64,000 bases of DNA. Source: Candidatus Stammera capleta (lineage in GTDB: Bacteria > Pseudomonadota > Gammaproteobacteria > Enterobacterales > Enterobacteriaceae). This document shows, piece after piece, positions 23,827 to 37,176 of the stretch. The stretch spans positions 1-64,000 of the forward strand of contig CP043975.1 in the NCBI GenBank assembly GCA_015134335.1, given 5' to 3'. A program made the position numbers and the translations under genes. Positions within the stretch are counted from its first letter, which is position 1. Each line of letters starts with the position of its first letter. The notes below the pieces were generated by a model. It saw nothing but the letters and a program-made list of their open reading frames with translations. It searched no databases and had not been told where the DNA came from.

Positions 23827-24037
23827 ATAAATCTCTTTATCACATAAAATTAATATTAAAATATTAATAAAAAATTATATTAATATATAATATTTATTAT
23901 TTAATAACAATATATTAATATTATAAATATATATTAATTATATATATTTAATAAATAAATTATATACTTAATAATATTATAATTAATATTTATATATAAA
24001 TAAATATATTTAATTACAAAATAAATTTTATACAATA

Positions 24038-24577
24038 ATGAAAATTATAACAGGAAATTATAAAGGACAAAAACTTAAATATATAAAAAATAAATTACTA
24101 AAACCTACTACTTCAATAATAAAAAAAATATTATTTAGTTGATTATTACCATTTATTAAAAACACAAAATGTTTAGATTGTTTTGCTGGAACAGGTGCAT
24201 TAAGTTTAGAAGCAATTTCTAACAAAGCAAAATATGTAACTTTAATAGAAAAAAATTATAAAATATTTAATATAATAAAAAAAAATTTTTATAAAATTAA
24301 TATAAATAAATATAATTTATTAAATAAAAATTGTATAACATTTTTAAAAAAAAAAAAAATAACTAATTTTGATATTATTTTTTTAGATCCACCTTTTTAC
24401 ATTATAAATTTAAATAAAATAATACAAATAATAAATAATTATAATATTATTAATATTAATGGATTAATATATATTGAAACCTTTTTATATAATAATATTA
24501 TTATACCAAAATCATGATATTTATATAAACATAAAATAAAACATAATATTAAATTTTTTTTATATATAAAAAATTAA
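24038..24577 (+). CDS. rsmD: 16S rRNA (guanine-966-N2) methyltransferase RsmD
   Basis: SAM-dependent methylation of G966 in 16S rRNA. It encodes 179 residues (E. coli 198). MKIITGNYKGQKLKY and KPTTSIIKKILFSWLLP match the N-terminal arm; CLDCFAGTGALSLEAISN is the SAM-binding loop; IIFLDPPFY is the catalytic D/NPPF motif; then LIYIET. Two TGA codons encode Trp. It stands alone between spacers. Confidence 0.92.
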
Positions 24578-25007
24578 ATAAAAATTTTAAAAAAATTATT
24601 TAAAAAATAAAATCCTATTTTTATAATATAACTATTTTATGTAATATTAATATTATTTATACTAATATTTGTATAATTAATAAATATTTTTATTAATAAA
24701 TAAATAACATTAATATATATATATAATATTTAATTAATATTTTTAAATTAATTAAATAATCTAAATATTTTAAATTTAATTAAAATTAAATTATTTCTCA
24801 AATATATTTTCTATTATTATATTTAATTTTTAAATCATTTTTAAAATTATTTATAATATTTAAAATAATTAATAACATAAAATAAAAAAAACAAACATTT
24901 ATTAGTTTAAAGTTAAACATGTATATACATACATAATATTTAAATTATAAATATAATATCTATTATAATATTATATTTAATAATTATTTTAAAATAAATA
25001 ATAAAAC
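24578..25007. other. Intergenic region, no recognisable feature
   Basis: About 430 A/T-rich bases between rsmD and dnaB. No tRNA motif, no strong G/C-containing hairpin and no conserved frame. It presumably contains the dnaB promoter. Confidence 0.5.
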
Positions 25008-26384
25008 ATGAAAAATAATAATTTACTACATAATACTAATAACTTTAAAACTCCTCCTTTTAGCAACGAAGCAGAACAATCAGTATTAGGAGGATTAATG
25101 CTAGATAATGATAAATGAGAAAATATCTATGAGATTATAAATGATAATGATTTTTTTTATAAATCACATCAAATAATATTTAATGAAATGCAAATATTAT
25201 TTGAATTATATAAACCTATAGATTTAATTACATTATCAGAATCATTAAAAAAAAACAAAAAATTAGATATAATAGGTGGATTTGAATATTTAGTTGAAAT
25301 ATCACAAAATGTTCCTAGTTTATCTAATATACACTATTATGCAGAAATTATTAAAGAAAAATCAATACTTAGAAATATAATTAATATTTCTAATGAAATT
25401 ATTATGCATAGTTTTAATCCTTTAGGAAGAAACAGCAGTGAAATATTAAATTTAGCTGAATCAAAAATATTTAAAATATCAGAAAAAAAATTTAACAATA
25501 ATAATCCCCAAAAAATTTTTAATATAATAAAAAAAACAAAAAAAAAATTTAAAAAATTATATAATAACCCTAAACAAGAAATAACAGGAATAGATACAGG
25601 ATATATTGACTTAAATAAAAAAACATTTGGTTTACAAAAATCTGACTTAATTATAATAGCTGCAAGACCATCAATGGGTAAAACTACTTTTGCTATGAAT
25701 ATATGTGAAAACATAGCAATGTCACATAAAAAACCTATATTAATTTTCAGTTTAGAAATGCCTTCAGAACAAATAATTATTAGAATAATATCTTCATTAT
25801 CACGTATTAATCAAAATAAAATTAAAACAGGAAAATTAAATAATAAAGATTGAAAAAAAATTTCTAGAACATTAAAATTATTAGAAAAAAAAAATAATAT
25901 ATTTATAGATGATTCTTGTAACTTAACTCCTACAGAAATTAGAACTCGAACTAGAAAAATTTATCGTGAAAACAAAGGACTTAGTATAGTTATGATAGAT
26001 TATCTACAATTAATGAGATCAAATACCTATTTAGAAAATAGAGCACTAGAAATAGCAGATATTTCAAGATCATTAAAATTATTAGCAAAAGAACTTAAAA
26101 TACCAATTATAGCGTTATCTCAATTAAATAGATCATCTGAATTAAGATCAGACAAGCGACCTATAAATTCAGACTTAAGAGAATCCGGATCAATTGAACA
26201 AGACGCTGATTTAATAATATTTATATACAGAGATGAACTATATAATGAAAACACTGATATGAAAGGAATTGCTGAAATAATAATAGGAAAACAAAGAAAC
26301 GGTCCTACAGGAACTATACACTTATTATTTAATGGAAAAATTTCAAGATTTGATAATTATTCAAACACTAAATATAATTATTAA
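25008..26384 (+). CDS. dnaB: Replicative DNA helicase DnaB
   Basis: Hexameric 5'-3' helicase of the replication fork. It encodes 458 residues (E. coli 471). N-terminal domain PPFSNEAEQSVLGGLML, then Walker A ARPSMGKTTFAMN, FSLEMPSEQ (motif H1a), IDYLQLM (Walker B), LSQLNRSSE and EQDADLIIFIYRDE, with the arginine-finger region KQRNGPTG. TGA Trp codons interrupt it three times. Followed by ssb after about 70 bases. Confidence 0.96.
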
Positions 26385-26456
26385 ATTATTTAAATATAAA
26401 ATTTATTTAAATAAAATTATGATAAAATATTATTTATTAAAACAATTAAATTTAAT

Positions 26457-26930
26457 ATGGCTAGTAAAGGAATAAACAAAGTAATATTAATAGGTAATTT
26501 AGGTCAAAATCCAGAAATTAGATATATGTCTAATGGAAACACAATAACAAATTTAAATATAGCTACATCTGAAATATGAAAAGATAAAAAAACAGGTATT
26601 AATAAAGAAAAAACAGAATGACATAGAGTTATTTTATTTGGTAAACTAGCTGAAATAGCAGCTGAATACTTAAAAAAAGGATCTCAAGTTTATATAGAAG
26701 GATCATTACAAACAAGAAAATGACAAGATAAATCTGGACAAGAAAAATATATTACAGAAATAATAGTTAATATGAATGGTACTATGCAAATGTTGGGTAA
26801 TAAAAATAATAACAAATCATTAAACAAAAAAAACACAAATATAAAAAAAAATAAAAAAACTAATAAAATTAAAATTAATGAAGACAAATCAGACGATTTA
26901 TCAATAGATTTTGATGATATACCATTTTAA
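26457..26930 (+). CDS. ssb: Single-stranded DNA-binding protein
   Basis: Coats single-stranded DNA and recruits partners through its tail. It encodes 157 residues. OB fold: [53 protein letters not shown] basic Asn/Lys-rich linker leads to the acidic tip DFDDIPF, the canonical DnaE/RecO/PriA-type docking peptide. Start ATG at 26457-26459 gives the enteric-like MASKG beginning. Confidence 0.96.
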
Positions 26931-26998
26931 ATTAAAAAAAAAATATTAATATATTTATAAATAAAATTTTATATATATATAAACAATTTTAAAATATT

Positions 26999-28633
26999 AT
27001 GACATTAACATTTAATCAATTATTTAAAAAATCAATAAAAAAAATTAAAATTTTACATGGAACAATTATAAAAGGAAAAGTAATAGATATTAAAAAAAAT
27101 AATGTAATTATAGATTCTGGCTTAAAATCAGAATCATATATTTCAATTGAAGAATTTAAAAATTTTGATGGTAAAATAAAAATAAAAAAAAATGATATAA
27201 CAAAATTATTTATAGATTCTTTTGAAACTGGTAATGGTATTACTATACTTTCTCGTGAAAAAGCTCAAAAACATGAATCTTGAAATAAATTAGAACTATC
27301 ATATACAACTTCTAATACTGTAAAAGGAATAATAACTGGAAGAGTAAAAGGAGGTTTTACAGTAGATATTAATAATATTAAATGTTTTTTACCAGGATCA
27401 CTTATTGATATTAAACCAGTTAAAGATTTATCTCCATTAGAAGGTAAATTATTAGATTTTAAAGTAATTAAATTAGATAAACAAAATAGTAATATAGTTT
27501 TATCTAGAAAAGCTGCTATTATTAATGATAATAATATAGAAAAAGAAAAATTACTTAAAAAAATATATGAAGGATCTATAGTAAAAGGAATAGTAAAAAA
27601 TATTACTGATTATGGAGCATTTATAGATTTAGGAGGACTAGACGGATTACTACATATTACAGACATGTCATGAAAACGCATAAGACACCCTAATGAAATA
27701 TTAAAAATAGGAGAAGAAGTAAATATTAAAATAATAAAATTTGATGAAACAAAAACTAGAGTATCTTTAGGATTAAAACAATTAACAAAAGACCCTTGAA
27801 AAAATATAGAAAAAAAATATCCTAAAAATAATCCTATTAAAGGAAAAATAACTAATTTAACAGATTATGGTTGTTTTATAGAAATAGAAGAAGGAATAGA
27901 AGGATTAGCCCATATTTCAGAAATAGATTGAATAAATAAAAACATTAATCCATTTAAAATATTTAATATAGGAGAAAAAATAAACGCAATTATACTAAAT
28001 ATTGATAAAAATAAACGTAGAATATCTTTAGGTATTAAACAATGTAAACCTAATCCATGAATAATATTCTCAAATAAACATAAAAAAGGTGATATTATAG
28101 AAGGTAAAATAAAATCAATAACTGATTTTGGTTTATTTATAGGTTTTAAAGAAGGTATAGATGGATTAATACATAATTCAGATATTTCATGAAATAATAA
28201 TCAAGAAAATTTAATAAATAAAATTTATAAAAAAGGAGATTTAATAAAAGTAAAAATTTTACAAATTGATATAGATAAAGAAAGAATTTCTTTAGGTATT
28301 AAACAATTACAAGATGATCCTTTAAATAAATATTTAAATTATAAAAATGATAAAATATTAAAAACTAAAATATTAATTATTGATAAAGAAAAAATTAAAG
28401 TATCTGTTAATAATTTTATAAATGGAATAATTGATTACAAAAAATATAAAAATTTATTAAAAAATATAAAAATAAATGATATATTAAATACTAATATTTT
28501 AAATATAGATAAAAAAAATAGAATTATTAATTTAAAACCATTAATAATTAAGAAAAATAAAAAAAATAAATTTAAAAACAATAATTGTTTTAGCACAATG
28601 ATAGAAGCATTTAAAAAAGCAAAATCTAAATAA
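26999..28633 (+). CDS. rpsA: 30S ribosomal protein S1
   Basis: Binds mRNA leaders and helps translation start. It encodes 544 residues (E. coli 557) with six S1 repeats. Repeats 3-5 are best kept: [40 protein letters not shown] and [20 protein letters not shown]. The sixth repeat (from about residue 445) is degenerate and Lys/Asn-rich. Many TGA Trp codons (DMSW, DPW, EIDW, DISW) match Trp of the family. Its end overlaps the extended dusA frame by 8 bases. Confidence 0.95.
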
Positions 28634-29666
28634 AATCATAAAACATAAAATATATAAAATCATTATAATTTTTAAAATTATTTCATAATTTAATTGACAT
28701 TAACATTCTTTTTTTAAATAAAGAAGAATTTTTAATATTATAAAAAATATGTATTATATTATTAATAATATTATTAATTTTATAATATTTTATATTTAAA
28801 TTTATATAATTAAATATTTGATAAAATATTAATAATATATAATTTGTAATTTTATTATTTTTATTATAAAAAATATTATTATTAAAGTTTATATTATTAT
28901 ATTTATTTGATACAAAATTTTTATAATTAATAAAATTTTTAATTTCTAATAAAAACAAAGGATTATAATATATTCCTCTACCTATCATAACACCATCAAT
29001 ATCATTAATCATATGATTATAAATATTACTTAAATTATATATATCACCATTAATAATAATTTCTAAAAAAGATAAATCCCTTTTTAATTTATATACAAAA
29101 CTATAATTAATTTTAGGTATTTTTAAATTTAAATATGTTGAAGTATTATCATATAATATATTACGAGCATGAACAATAAATTTCTTACAATCAGTAAATA
29201 ATGATATTGTTCCTACAAAATCTAATAAATAATTATAATTATTATTACCTAAACGATGTTTTAAAGATATTTTTACATTATTATTAGCTTCTCTTATAGC
29301 GTTTAAACAATCAATTATAATATTTTTATTTTTCATTAAATAAAAACCAAAATTACTTTTTCGTGCTCTTAAAGAAGGACAACCAATATTAAAATTAATT
29401 TCTTTATATTTAAATTTTTTTATTAATAAAATACATTTATATAAATCCTTATATGAATTACCTGCAAATTGCAAAATAATATTTTTATTTTTAAATGAAT
29501 TCAATCATTTATTATAATAAGATTTATAATTATAAATAAAAGACGATGTATGTATCATACCCATATATATAGGTATTTTATTTAATAATAAATTATAAAA
29601 AAAACAACTATGAATGTTAATATAATTTAATAAAGGAGCTATACTAAAATTATTTAGACTAAACAT
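28626..29666 (-). CDS. dusA: tRNA-dihydrouridine synthase A, active-site Cys replaced
   Basis: FMN/NADPH enzyme reducing uridines in the tRNA D-loop. It encodes 346 residues if TGA at 28683-28685 is Trp and the frame runs to TAG at 28626-28628. FSIAPLLNYINIH matches the DusA N-terminus. INFNIGCPSLRA, KISLKHRLG, KFIVHARN, EIIINGDIY and GVMIGRGIYYNP follow the TIM-barrel flavin sites. The segment usually read as FGACLM, with the catalytic Cys, is FGFYLM here. TAG is otherwise unused as a stop in the window. It may be decaying or have altered activity. Confidence 0.88.
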
Positions 29667-29698
29667 TTAAATAATTACTATATTAGTTTATATTTAAA

Positions 29699-30991
29699 TT
29701 AAAAATTTTTAATATATTTAATTCCATTCATATATTTAACTAAAATCTTAGGTATTTTTAATACTCCAGGTTCAACTTGATGATTTTCAATAATAGCAAC
29801 TACAGTTCGTCCGACTGCTAAACCAGATCCATTAATTATATGTATAAACATATTTTTATTTTTATTTTTACTATAATATTTAATATTTATTCTTCTAGAT
29901 TGAAAATCTGAAGTATTAGAACAAGAAGAAACTTCAATAAATTTTTTACTCGCTGGAGATCAAAATTCAATATCATATGTTTTACATGAACTAAATGTCA
30001 TATTATTAACAGATAACAATATTTTTCTATATGGTATCTTTAATAATTTTAAAATTTTTTCTGCGTGTTTGCTTACCTCTTCTAAAACAAAATCAGATTT
30101 TTTAGGATGAACTAATTGTATTAATTCAATTTTATCAAACTGATTTAATCTAATTAACCCTTGATTTTTATTTCCATAAGAAATATTTTCAGCTCTAAAA
30201 CAAGGAGTGTTTGATACTAATTTAATAGGTAAATTTTTCTTATTTAAAATTTTATTTTGATATAAATTTATTAAAGAAACTTCAGAAGTAGGTATTAAAG
30301 CATATTTATTAAATGATTTATTTTTTTTATAAACATAAAAAATATCATTTTTAAATTTAGGTAACTGAGCAGATTTATATAAAGTATCTAATTTAACAAT
30401 ATATGGAACATAAACTTCATTATAATTATGATATAAAATATGATAATTTATCATAAATTGTGATACTGCTCTATATAAATTAGCTATTAATCCTTTAATT
30501 ACAACATAAGATTTATTACTTAATAAAACTGCTTGTTTAAAATTTAAAAAATCATAATTTTTACAAAAATTTAAATGATCTAAAATTTTAAAATTTACTT
30601 TTTTATTAAATACCCCCCATTTATATAATAATAAATCTTTTTTTTTATTAATATTTTTATCATTAATAATATTAGGAATATTTAACATTAATTTATTAAT
30701 TTTAAAATATAAATCATTTAGTTTTTTCTTAATTATTATAATGTTTTTATTTAATAATTCAATAAAATATTTTAAATATTTAATATGTATATAAAAATTT
30801 TTAATTTTATATAAATATATTTTATTAGATAATTTCTTTTTAATAAAATGTAAATATTCTATATATCTATTTAAATTTCTATATTCTTTATAAAAATTAA
30901 TTAAAATATTTAAATCAATATTTAAATCTCTACTTTTTACTAATTTTAAAAATTTATTAGAATTATTTAATAATAATTTTATATCTAGCAT
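29699..30991 (-). CDS. serS: Seryl-tRNA synthetase
   Basis: Charges serine tRNAs. It encodes 430 residues, the E. coli length. A long N-terminal antiparallel coiled coil (about residues 1-110, very Lys/Ile-rich) precedes the class II core: ALIPTSEVSLINLYQ (motif 2 region), TPCFRAENISYG, IRLNQFDKIELIQL, and motif 3 NGSGLAVGRTVVAIIEN. TGA at 29960-29962 is Trp in EFWSPA. The serS, trxB and infA grouping also occurs on the enteric map. Confidence 0.96.
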
Positions 30992-31056
30992 TATAATAAT
31001 AATTATACGTTATTTAATAAATCTTATAATATCATAATTTATATATTAAAATTTAA

Positions 31057-32028
<972 letters not shown>

Positions 32029-32096
32029 CAAATTAACTTTAATTAATAAAAAAAATATTTTAAAATAAAATATTAAATTATATAAATTATAAATTT

Positions 32097-32318
32097 ATGA
32101 TTAAAGAAAACAATATAGAATTAAAAGGAATAGTAATAGAAACTTTACCAAATACTATGTTTAAAGTTAAATTAGAAAATAAATTAATTATTATAGCGCA
32201 TATTTCTGGAAGAATGAGAAAAAATTATATTAGAATACTAACAGGTGATAAAGTTACAGTTCAAATGACTCCATATGATCTTAAAAAAGGAAGAATAATT
32301 TTTAGAAATAAAAAATAA
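32097..32318 (+). CDS. infA: Translation initiation factor IF-1
   Basis: Binds the 30S A site during initiation. It encodes 73 residues (E. coli 72). A single OB fold: [40 protein letters not shown], and [15 protein letters not shown]. No TGA codons. A short A/T spacer separates it from nusB. Confidence 0.97.
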   Translation: MIKENNIELKGIVIETLPNTMFKVKLENKLIIIAHISGRMRKNYIRILTGDKVTVQMTPYDLKKGRIIFRNKK

Positions 32319-32374
32319 AATATTTATTTTATTTATCTATTTATAAAAAATAAAATATATAGGTAATATAAATA

Positions 32375-32809
32375 ATGCAATTAAAATTTATAAAAAATAA
32401 AGCTACAAGAGAATTAGCTTTACAAATTATATATTCTTTAAAAATTTGCAAAAATAAAAATTTTAAATCTAAAATTAAAGAATTTAAATTAATTAAAAAA
32501 AATATATTAAAAAATATAAATATAAAATATTTAAATAATATTTTAAAAGAAGTATTAAAAAATAATAAATATTTTAATAATGTAATAAATAAATATATAA
32601 ATAATTATAGATATGTAAATATAATAATAAAAATTATTTTAAAAATTGCTATATATGAAATAAAAAAAAATAAAAAATTACCTACTAAAGTAATAATTAA
32701 TGAAAGTATAGAATTAACTAAAAAATTTGGATCAAAAAATGAATATAAATTCATAAATAAAATTTTACATAATATATGTTTTAAAAAAAAAAATATTAAT
32801 CTTAAATAA
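32375..32809 (+). CDS. nusB: Transcription antitermination factor NusB
   Basis: Works with NusE (S10) at boxA in rRNA leaders. It encodes 144 residues (E. coli 139), all-helical. [16 protein letters not shown] at the N-terminus and the conserved C-terminal block [20 protein letters not shown]...[10 protein letters not shown] match NusB. The clpP ATG follows after four bases, so the two are probably translated from one message. Confidence 0.93.
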   Translation: MQLKFIKNKATRELALQIIYSLKICKNKNFKSKIKEFKLIKKNILKNINIKYLNNILKEVLKNNKYFNNVINKYINNYRYVNIIIKIILKIAIYEIKKNKKLPTKVIINESIELTKKFGSKNEYKFINKILHNICFKKKNINLK

Positions 32810-32813
32810 AAAA

Positions 32814-33401
32814 ATGAATTATAATCACAATAATATATACAATACAAAAAAATTATATTCCAATAATATAACAATTAATGAACAACTATTAAATAACAGA
32901 ATAATATTTTTGAATGGAATAATAAACGATAATATATGCAATTTAATAATTACACAATTATTATTTTTAGAATATAAAAATTATAAAAAAGATATATTTT
33001 TATATATAAATTCTCCTGGAGGATTAATAACTTCTGGAATGTCTATATATGACACAATAAAATTTATTAAACCTAATGTAAATACTATTTGTATAGGTAA
33101 AGCATATTCAATGGCTGCTCTATTATTAAGCTCAGGTCATAAAAATAAAAGATTTAGTTTACCAAATTCTAATATTATGATACATCAACCTTTAGGTTCC
33201 TTTCAAGGACAAGTAACTGATATAGAAATACAAACTAAAGAAATTCTAAAAATAAAACATAAAATAATAAAATTATTATCTAAAAATACAAATCAAAACT
33301 ATAATACAATTAAAAAAGATACAGAAAGAGATAAATTTTTTAATTCTAAAGAAGCATTAAAATATGGATTAATAGATAAAATATTAATAAAAAGAAATTA
33401 A
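32814..33401 (+). CDS. clpP: ClpP protease subunit
   Basis: Tetradecameric serine protease core, working with ClpX. It encodes 195 residues. Catalytic Ser in [11 protein letters not shown], His in [13 protein letters not shown], Asp in the TERDKFF segment; INSPGG oxyanion loop and the C-terminal [11 protein letters not shown]. The start used gives a short propeptide before [12 protein letters not shown]. It lies four bases after nusB and 12 bases before clpX. Confidence 0.97.
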   Translation: MNYNHNNIYNTKKLYSNNITINEQLLNNRIIFLNGIINDNICNLIITQLLFLEYKNYKKDIFLYINSPGGLITSGMSIYDTIKFIKPNVNTICIGKAYSMAALLLSSGHKNKRFSLPNSNIMIHQPLGSFQGQVTDIEIQTKEILKIKHKIIKLLSKNTNQNYNTIKKDTERDKFFNSKEALKYGLIDKILIKRN

Positions 33402-33413
33402 TAAATAATATAT

Positions 33414-34625
33414 ATGAAAAATATAAAAAGAACTTTATTTTTATGTGAATATTGTAAAAATAATAAAATTAATAAATTCTTAATACATAAAAAAATTTAT
33501 ATTTGTAATATGTGTTTACTAGAATTAGACAAAACTCATAAACAATATCAAACTATTACTAATAATAAAAATTATATAAAAAAAACAAAAAAATATATAC
33601 CTAAAAAAATTAAAAAAAATATAGATAAATATGTAATAGGTCATAATAACACAAAAAAAAAATTATCTGTTGCTATATATAATCATTATCAAATTATAAA
33701 TGAAATATTACAAAACAAAAAAAAAAAAATTAATAATATTAAATCAAATATATTATTAATAGGACCTACAGGTAGCGGAAAAACTTTATTAGCTAAAACA
33801 ATTTCAAAAATATTAGATATACCTTTAGCTATAGCAGATGCAACAACATTAACACAAGCAGGTTATGTAGGAGATGATGTAGAATCTATTCTTTCAAGAT
33901 TATTACAAAAATGTAAATACAATATAGAAAAAGCAGAATATGGTATAATTTATATTGATGAAATTGATAAAATAAGTAAAAAACATCATAATATTTCAAT
34001 AACTCGAGATGTTGCTGGAGAAGGAGTACAACAAGCTTTGTTAAAAATTATTGAAGGAACTATATCATCAGTTCCTATTGAAGGAGGTAGAAAACATCCT
34101 TTACAAAAATGTATATCATTAAATACTGAAAATATATTATTTATATGTGGAGGAACTTTTAATGGACTTAAAAATATAATATACAATAGATTAAATATAA
34201 ACAATAATATAGGATTTAATCATAAATTAATTAAAAAAAAAAACATAAAATATAATATTGAATATCAAGATTTAATTAATTATGGATTTATACCAGAATT
34301 TATAGGTAGATTTCCTATAATTAGTAAACTAAATAAATTAAAAATTAAACATTTAAAAAAAATATTAACTAAACCTAAAAATTCAATAATTAAATACTAT
34401 AAATGACTTTTCAAATTAAATAATATTAACCTTATATTTAAAGATGAAGGTATAAATGAAATAGCTAAAATAGCAATAAAAAAAAACACTGGCGCAAGAT
34501 CCATTAAAAATGTTATAGAAAATATATTATTTAATAATATGTATAATTTTGGAAATAATTTAAATACTAAAGAAATTATTATAGATAAAAATTTTATATA
34601 CAATAAAAATAAATTAAAAAACTAA
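33414..34625 (+). CDS. clpX: ClpX ATP-dependent unfoldase
   Basis: AAA+ unfoldase delivering proteins to ClpP. It encodes 403 residues (E. coli 424). The N-terminal zinc domain LCEYCKNN...[10 protein letters not shown] has four Cys. Then Walker [14 protein letters not shown], pore loop [11 protein letters not shown], Walker [30 protein letters not shown], and the sensor 2 [15 protein letters not shown] at 34404-34406 is Trp. The IGF loop expected for ClpP docking is hard to see (IYNRLNINN region). Confidence 0.95.
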
Positions 34626-34643
34626 ATTCATATTATATATATA

Positions 34644-37028
34644 ATGAACAATCAAAATAATAATATTAAAATTAAAACAAAAAAAGATATAACTACTAAA
34701 AAAAATAAAAAAAAAATACCTATTTTACCACTTAGAGACATAGTAATATATCCTAATACAATAATTCCTTTATTTATAGGTCGAAAAAGATCTATTTCAT
34801 GCTTAAAATTAGCTATGAAAAAAAATAAAAAAATAATGTTAGTGGCTCAAAAACAAAGTATGGTAGAAAATCCATCTATCAATGATTTGTATAAAATAGG
34901 TACTATATCTATAATATTACAAATTATAAAATTACCTGATGGTACAATTAAAATTTTAGTAGAAGGAATTCAAAGAGCAAAAATATTAAATATTAAAGAA
35001 AAAAATAAATGTTTTATAGCAAAAATAAAAAAAATAAAAAATTATATAAAAAATCACAAAAAACATAATATATTAATTAAAGCAATTCTTAATCAATTCA
35101 AAAATTACATTAAATTAAATAAAAAAATACCTTATGAAATAATAAATTCATTAAATAATATTAATGATTCAACAAAATTATCTGATACTATAGCATCTCA
35201 CCTACCACTAAAATTAGTAGAAAAACAACATATTTTAGAACTTAAAAATATAAATAAAAAACTAAAATATTTAATGATAATGATAGAATCAGAAATTAAT
35301 ATTCTCAAACTTGAAAAAAAAATTAGAAACAGAGTTAAAAAACAAATGAAAAAAAGTCAAAGAGAATATTATTTAAATGAACAAATAAAAGCTATCCAAA
35401 AAGAACTAAACTATAATAATGAAATAACAAACGAATATGATTTAATACAAAAAAAAATAATAATTTCTAAATTACCTAAATATGCTAAAGAAAAAATTGA
35501 ATCTGAATTACAAAAATTTAAAATGATGCAACCAATGTCTGCAGAAGCAACTGTATCTAGAACATATATAGATTGAGTTTTACAAATACCTTGACATAAA
35601 AAAAGCAGAATAAAAAAAAATTTAACAAATGCTCAAAAAATTTTAGATATAGATCATTATGGATTAACTCATGTTAAAGAAAGAATTTTAGAATATTTAG
35701 CAGTACAACATAGATCAAATAAGATTAAAGGTCCAATTTTATGCTTTATAGGACCTCCCGGAGTAGGTAAAACATCTTTAGGTAAATCAATTTCAAAAGC
35801 AACTGGTCGTAAATATATCAAAATATCACTAGGAGGAATAAGAGATGAAGCAGAAATCAGAGGTCATAGAAGAACTTATATAGGAGCTATGCCAGGTAAA
35901 ATTATACAACAAATTGTTAAAACAAAAGTTACAAATCCTTTATTTCTATTAGATGAAATAGATAAAATTTCAAATGATTTAAGAGGAGACCCTGCTTCAG
36001 CATTATTAGAAGTTTTAGATCCAGAACAAAACACTTGTTTTAATGATAATTATATAGAATTAGATTATGATTTATCTAATATAATGTTTGTAGCAACTGC
36101 AAATTCTATTAACAATATTCCTTATCCTCTATTAGATAGAATGGAAGTAATAAAAATTGTAGGATATACAGAAAATGAAAAAATAAATATTGCTCAAAAA
36201 TATCTAATACCAAAACAAATAACAAATAATCAACTTAAAAAAAATGAAATTAATATTAATAATAAATGTATTATTAAAATTATTAGATATTATACTAAAG
36301 AATATGGAGTAAGAAGCTTAGAAAGAGAAATTTCAAAAATATGCAGAAAATCAGTTAAAAAAATAATTCTAAATCCTAAAAACAATATCCCAATTTATAT
36401 TAATAAAAATAATATAAAAAAATATCTAGGTATATATAAATATGATTTTGGAAAAGCAAAAAAAAAATATAAAATAGGACAAGTAACAGGATTAGCATGA
36501 ACAGAATTAGGAGGAGAATTATTAATTATAGAATCTAGAGCAGTAAATGGAAAAGGAAAATTAATTTACACAGGTTCCTTAGGAAAAGTTATGCAAGAAT
36601 CTATACAAGCTGCTTTAACTGTTGTAAGATCTCTAACAAAACAATTAAATATTAATAAAAATTTTTATTTTAAAAAAGATATACACGTACATATTCCAGA
36701 AGGTGCTACTCCAAAAGATGGACCAAGCGCTGGTATAGCAATTTTTACTTCTTTAGTTTCTACACTAACTAAAAATCCTATAAAATCCTATATAGCTATG
36801 ACAGGAGAAATAACATTAAATGGTGAAATTTTAGCTATTGGGGGACTAAAAGAAAAATTATTAGCCGCTTCAAGAGGAGGAATTAAAAAGGTTATTATTC
36901 CATATGATAACAAAAAAGATATAAAAGAAATCCCAAATAATATAAAAAAAAACTTACAAATATATACTTTTTATAATATTAAACAAATATTAAAAATATC
37001 TTTAACAAAAAAAAATATATTTAAATAA
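34644..37028 (+). CDS. lon: Lon ATP-dependent protease
   Basis: Degrades misfolded and regulatory proteins. It encodes 794 residues (E. coli 784). The LAN substrate domain begins [23 protein letters not shown]+ motifs: Walker [14 protein letters not shown] and [10 protein letters not shown]. The proteolytic domain holds the Ser in PKDGPSAG and the Lys about 43 residues later in [11 protein letters not shown] Trp codons fall at DWVLQIPWHKK and AWTELGG. It completes the enteric clpP-clpX-lon row. Confidence 0.96.
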
Positions 37029-37044
37029 AATTTTTAATATACAA

Positions 37045-37118
37045 CACGCTCTACAGGATTTGAACCTGTGACCTACAGCTTAGAAGGCTGTTGCTCTATC
37101 CTACTGAGCTAAGAGCGT
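37045..37118 (-). tRNA. tRNA-Arg (anticodon UCU)
   Basis: Seven-pair acceptor ACGCTCT/AGAGCGT, D-arm GCTCAGTAGGATAGAGC, anticodon arm ACAGCCTTCTAAGCTGT with anticodon TCT, T-arm ACAGGTTCAAATCCTGT. CCA is not encoded. It reads AGA, the dominant Arg codon in this A/T-rich coding. Its position beside folD matches the enteric argU locus. Confidence 0.96.
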
Positions 37119-37176
37119 ATTATAAATTAATAAATAATAAGTTACTAAAATAATATAATAAATTATTAATAATTAA

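Noticed and set aside
25337..25714. Minus-strand 125-codon frame inside dnaB
   Set aside because: dnaB is fully conserved on the plus strand; this is its antisense shadow. The same applies to frames at 4124-4312, 5626-5823, 26690-26887, 31191-31472, 32605-32874, 33986-34204, 34397-34603, 46374-46631 and 56264-56494.
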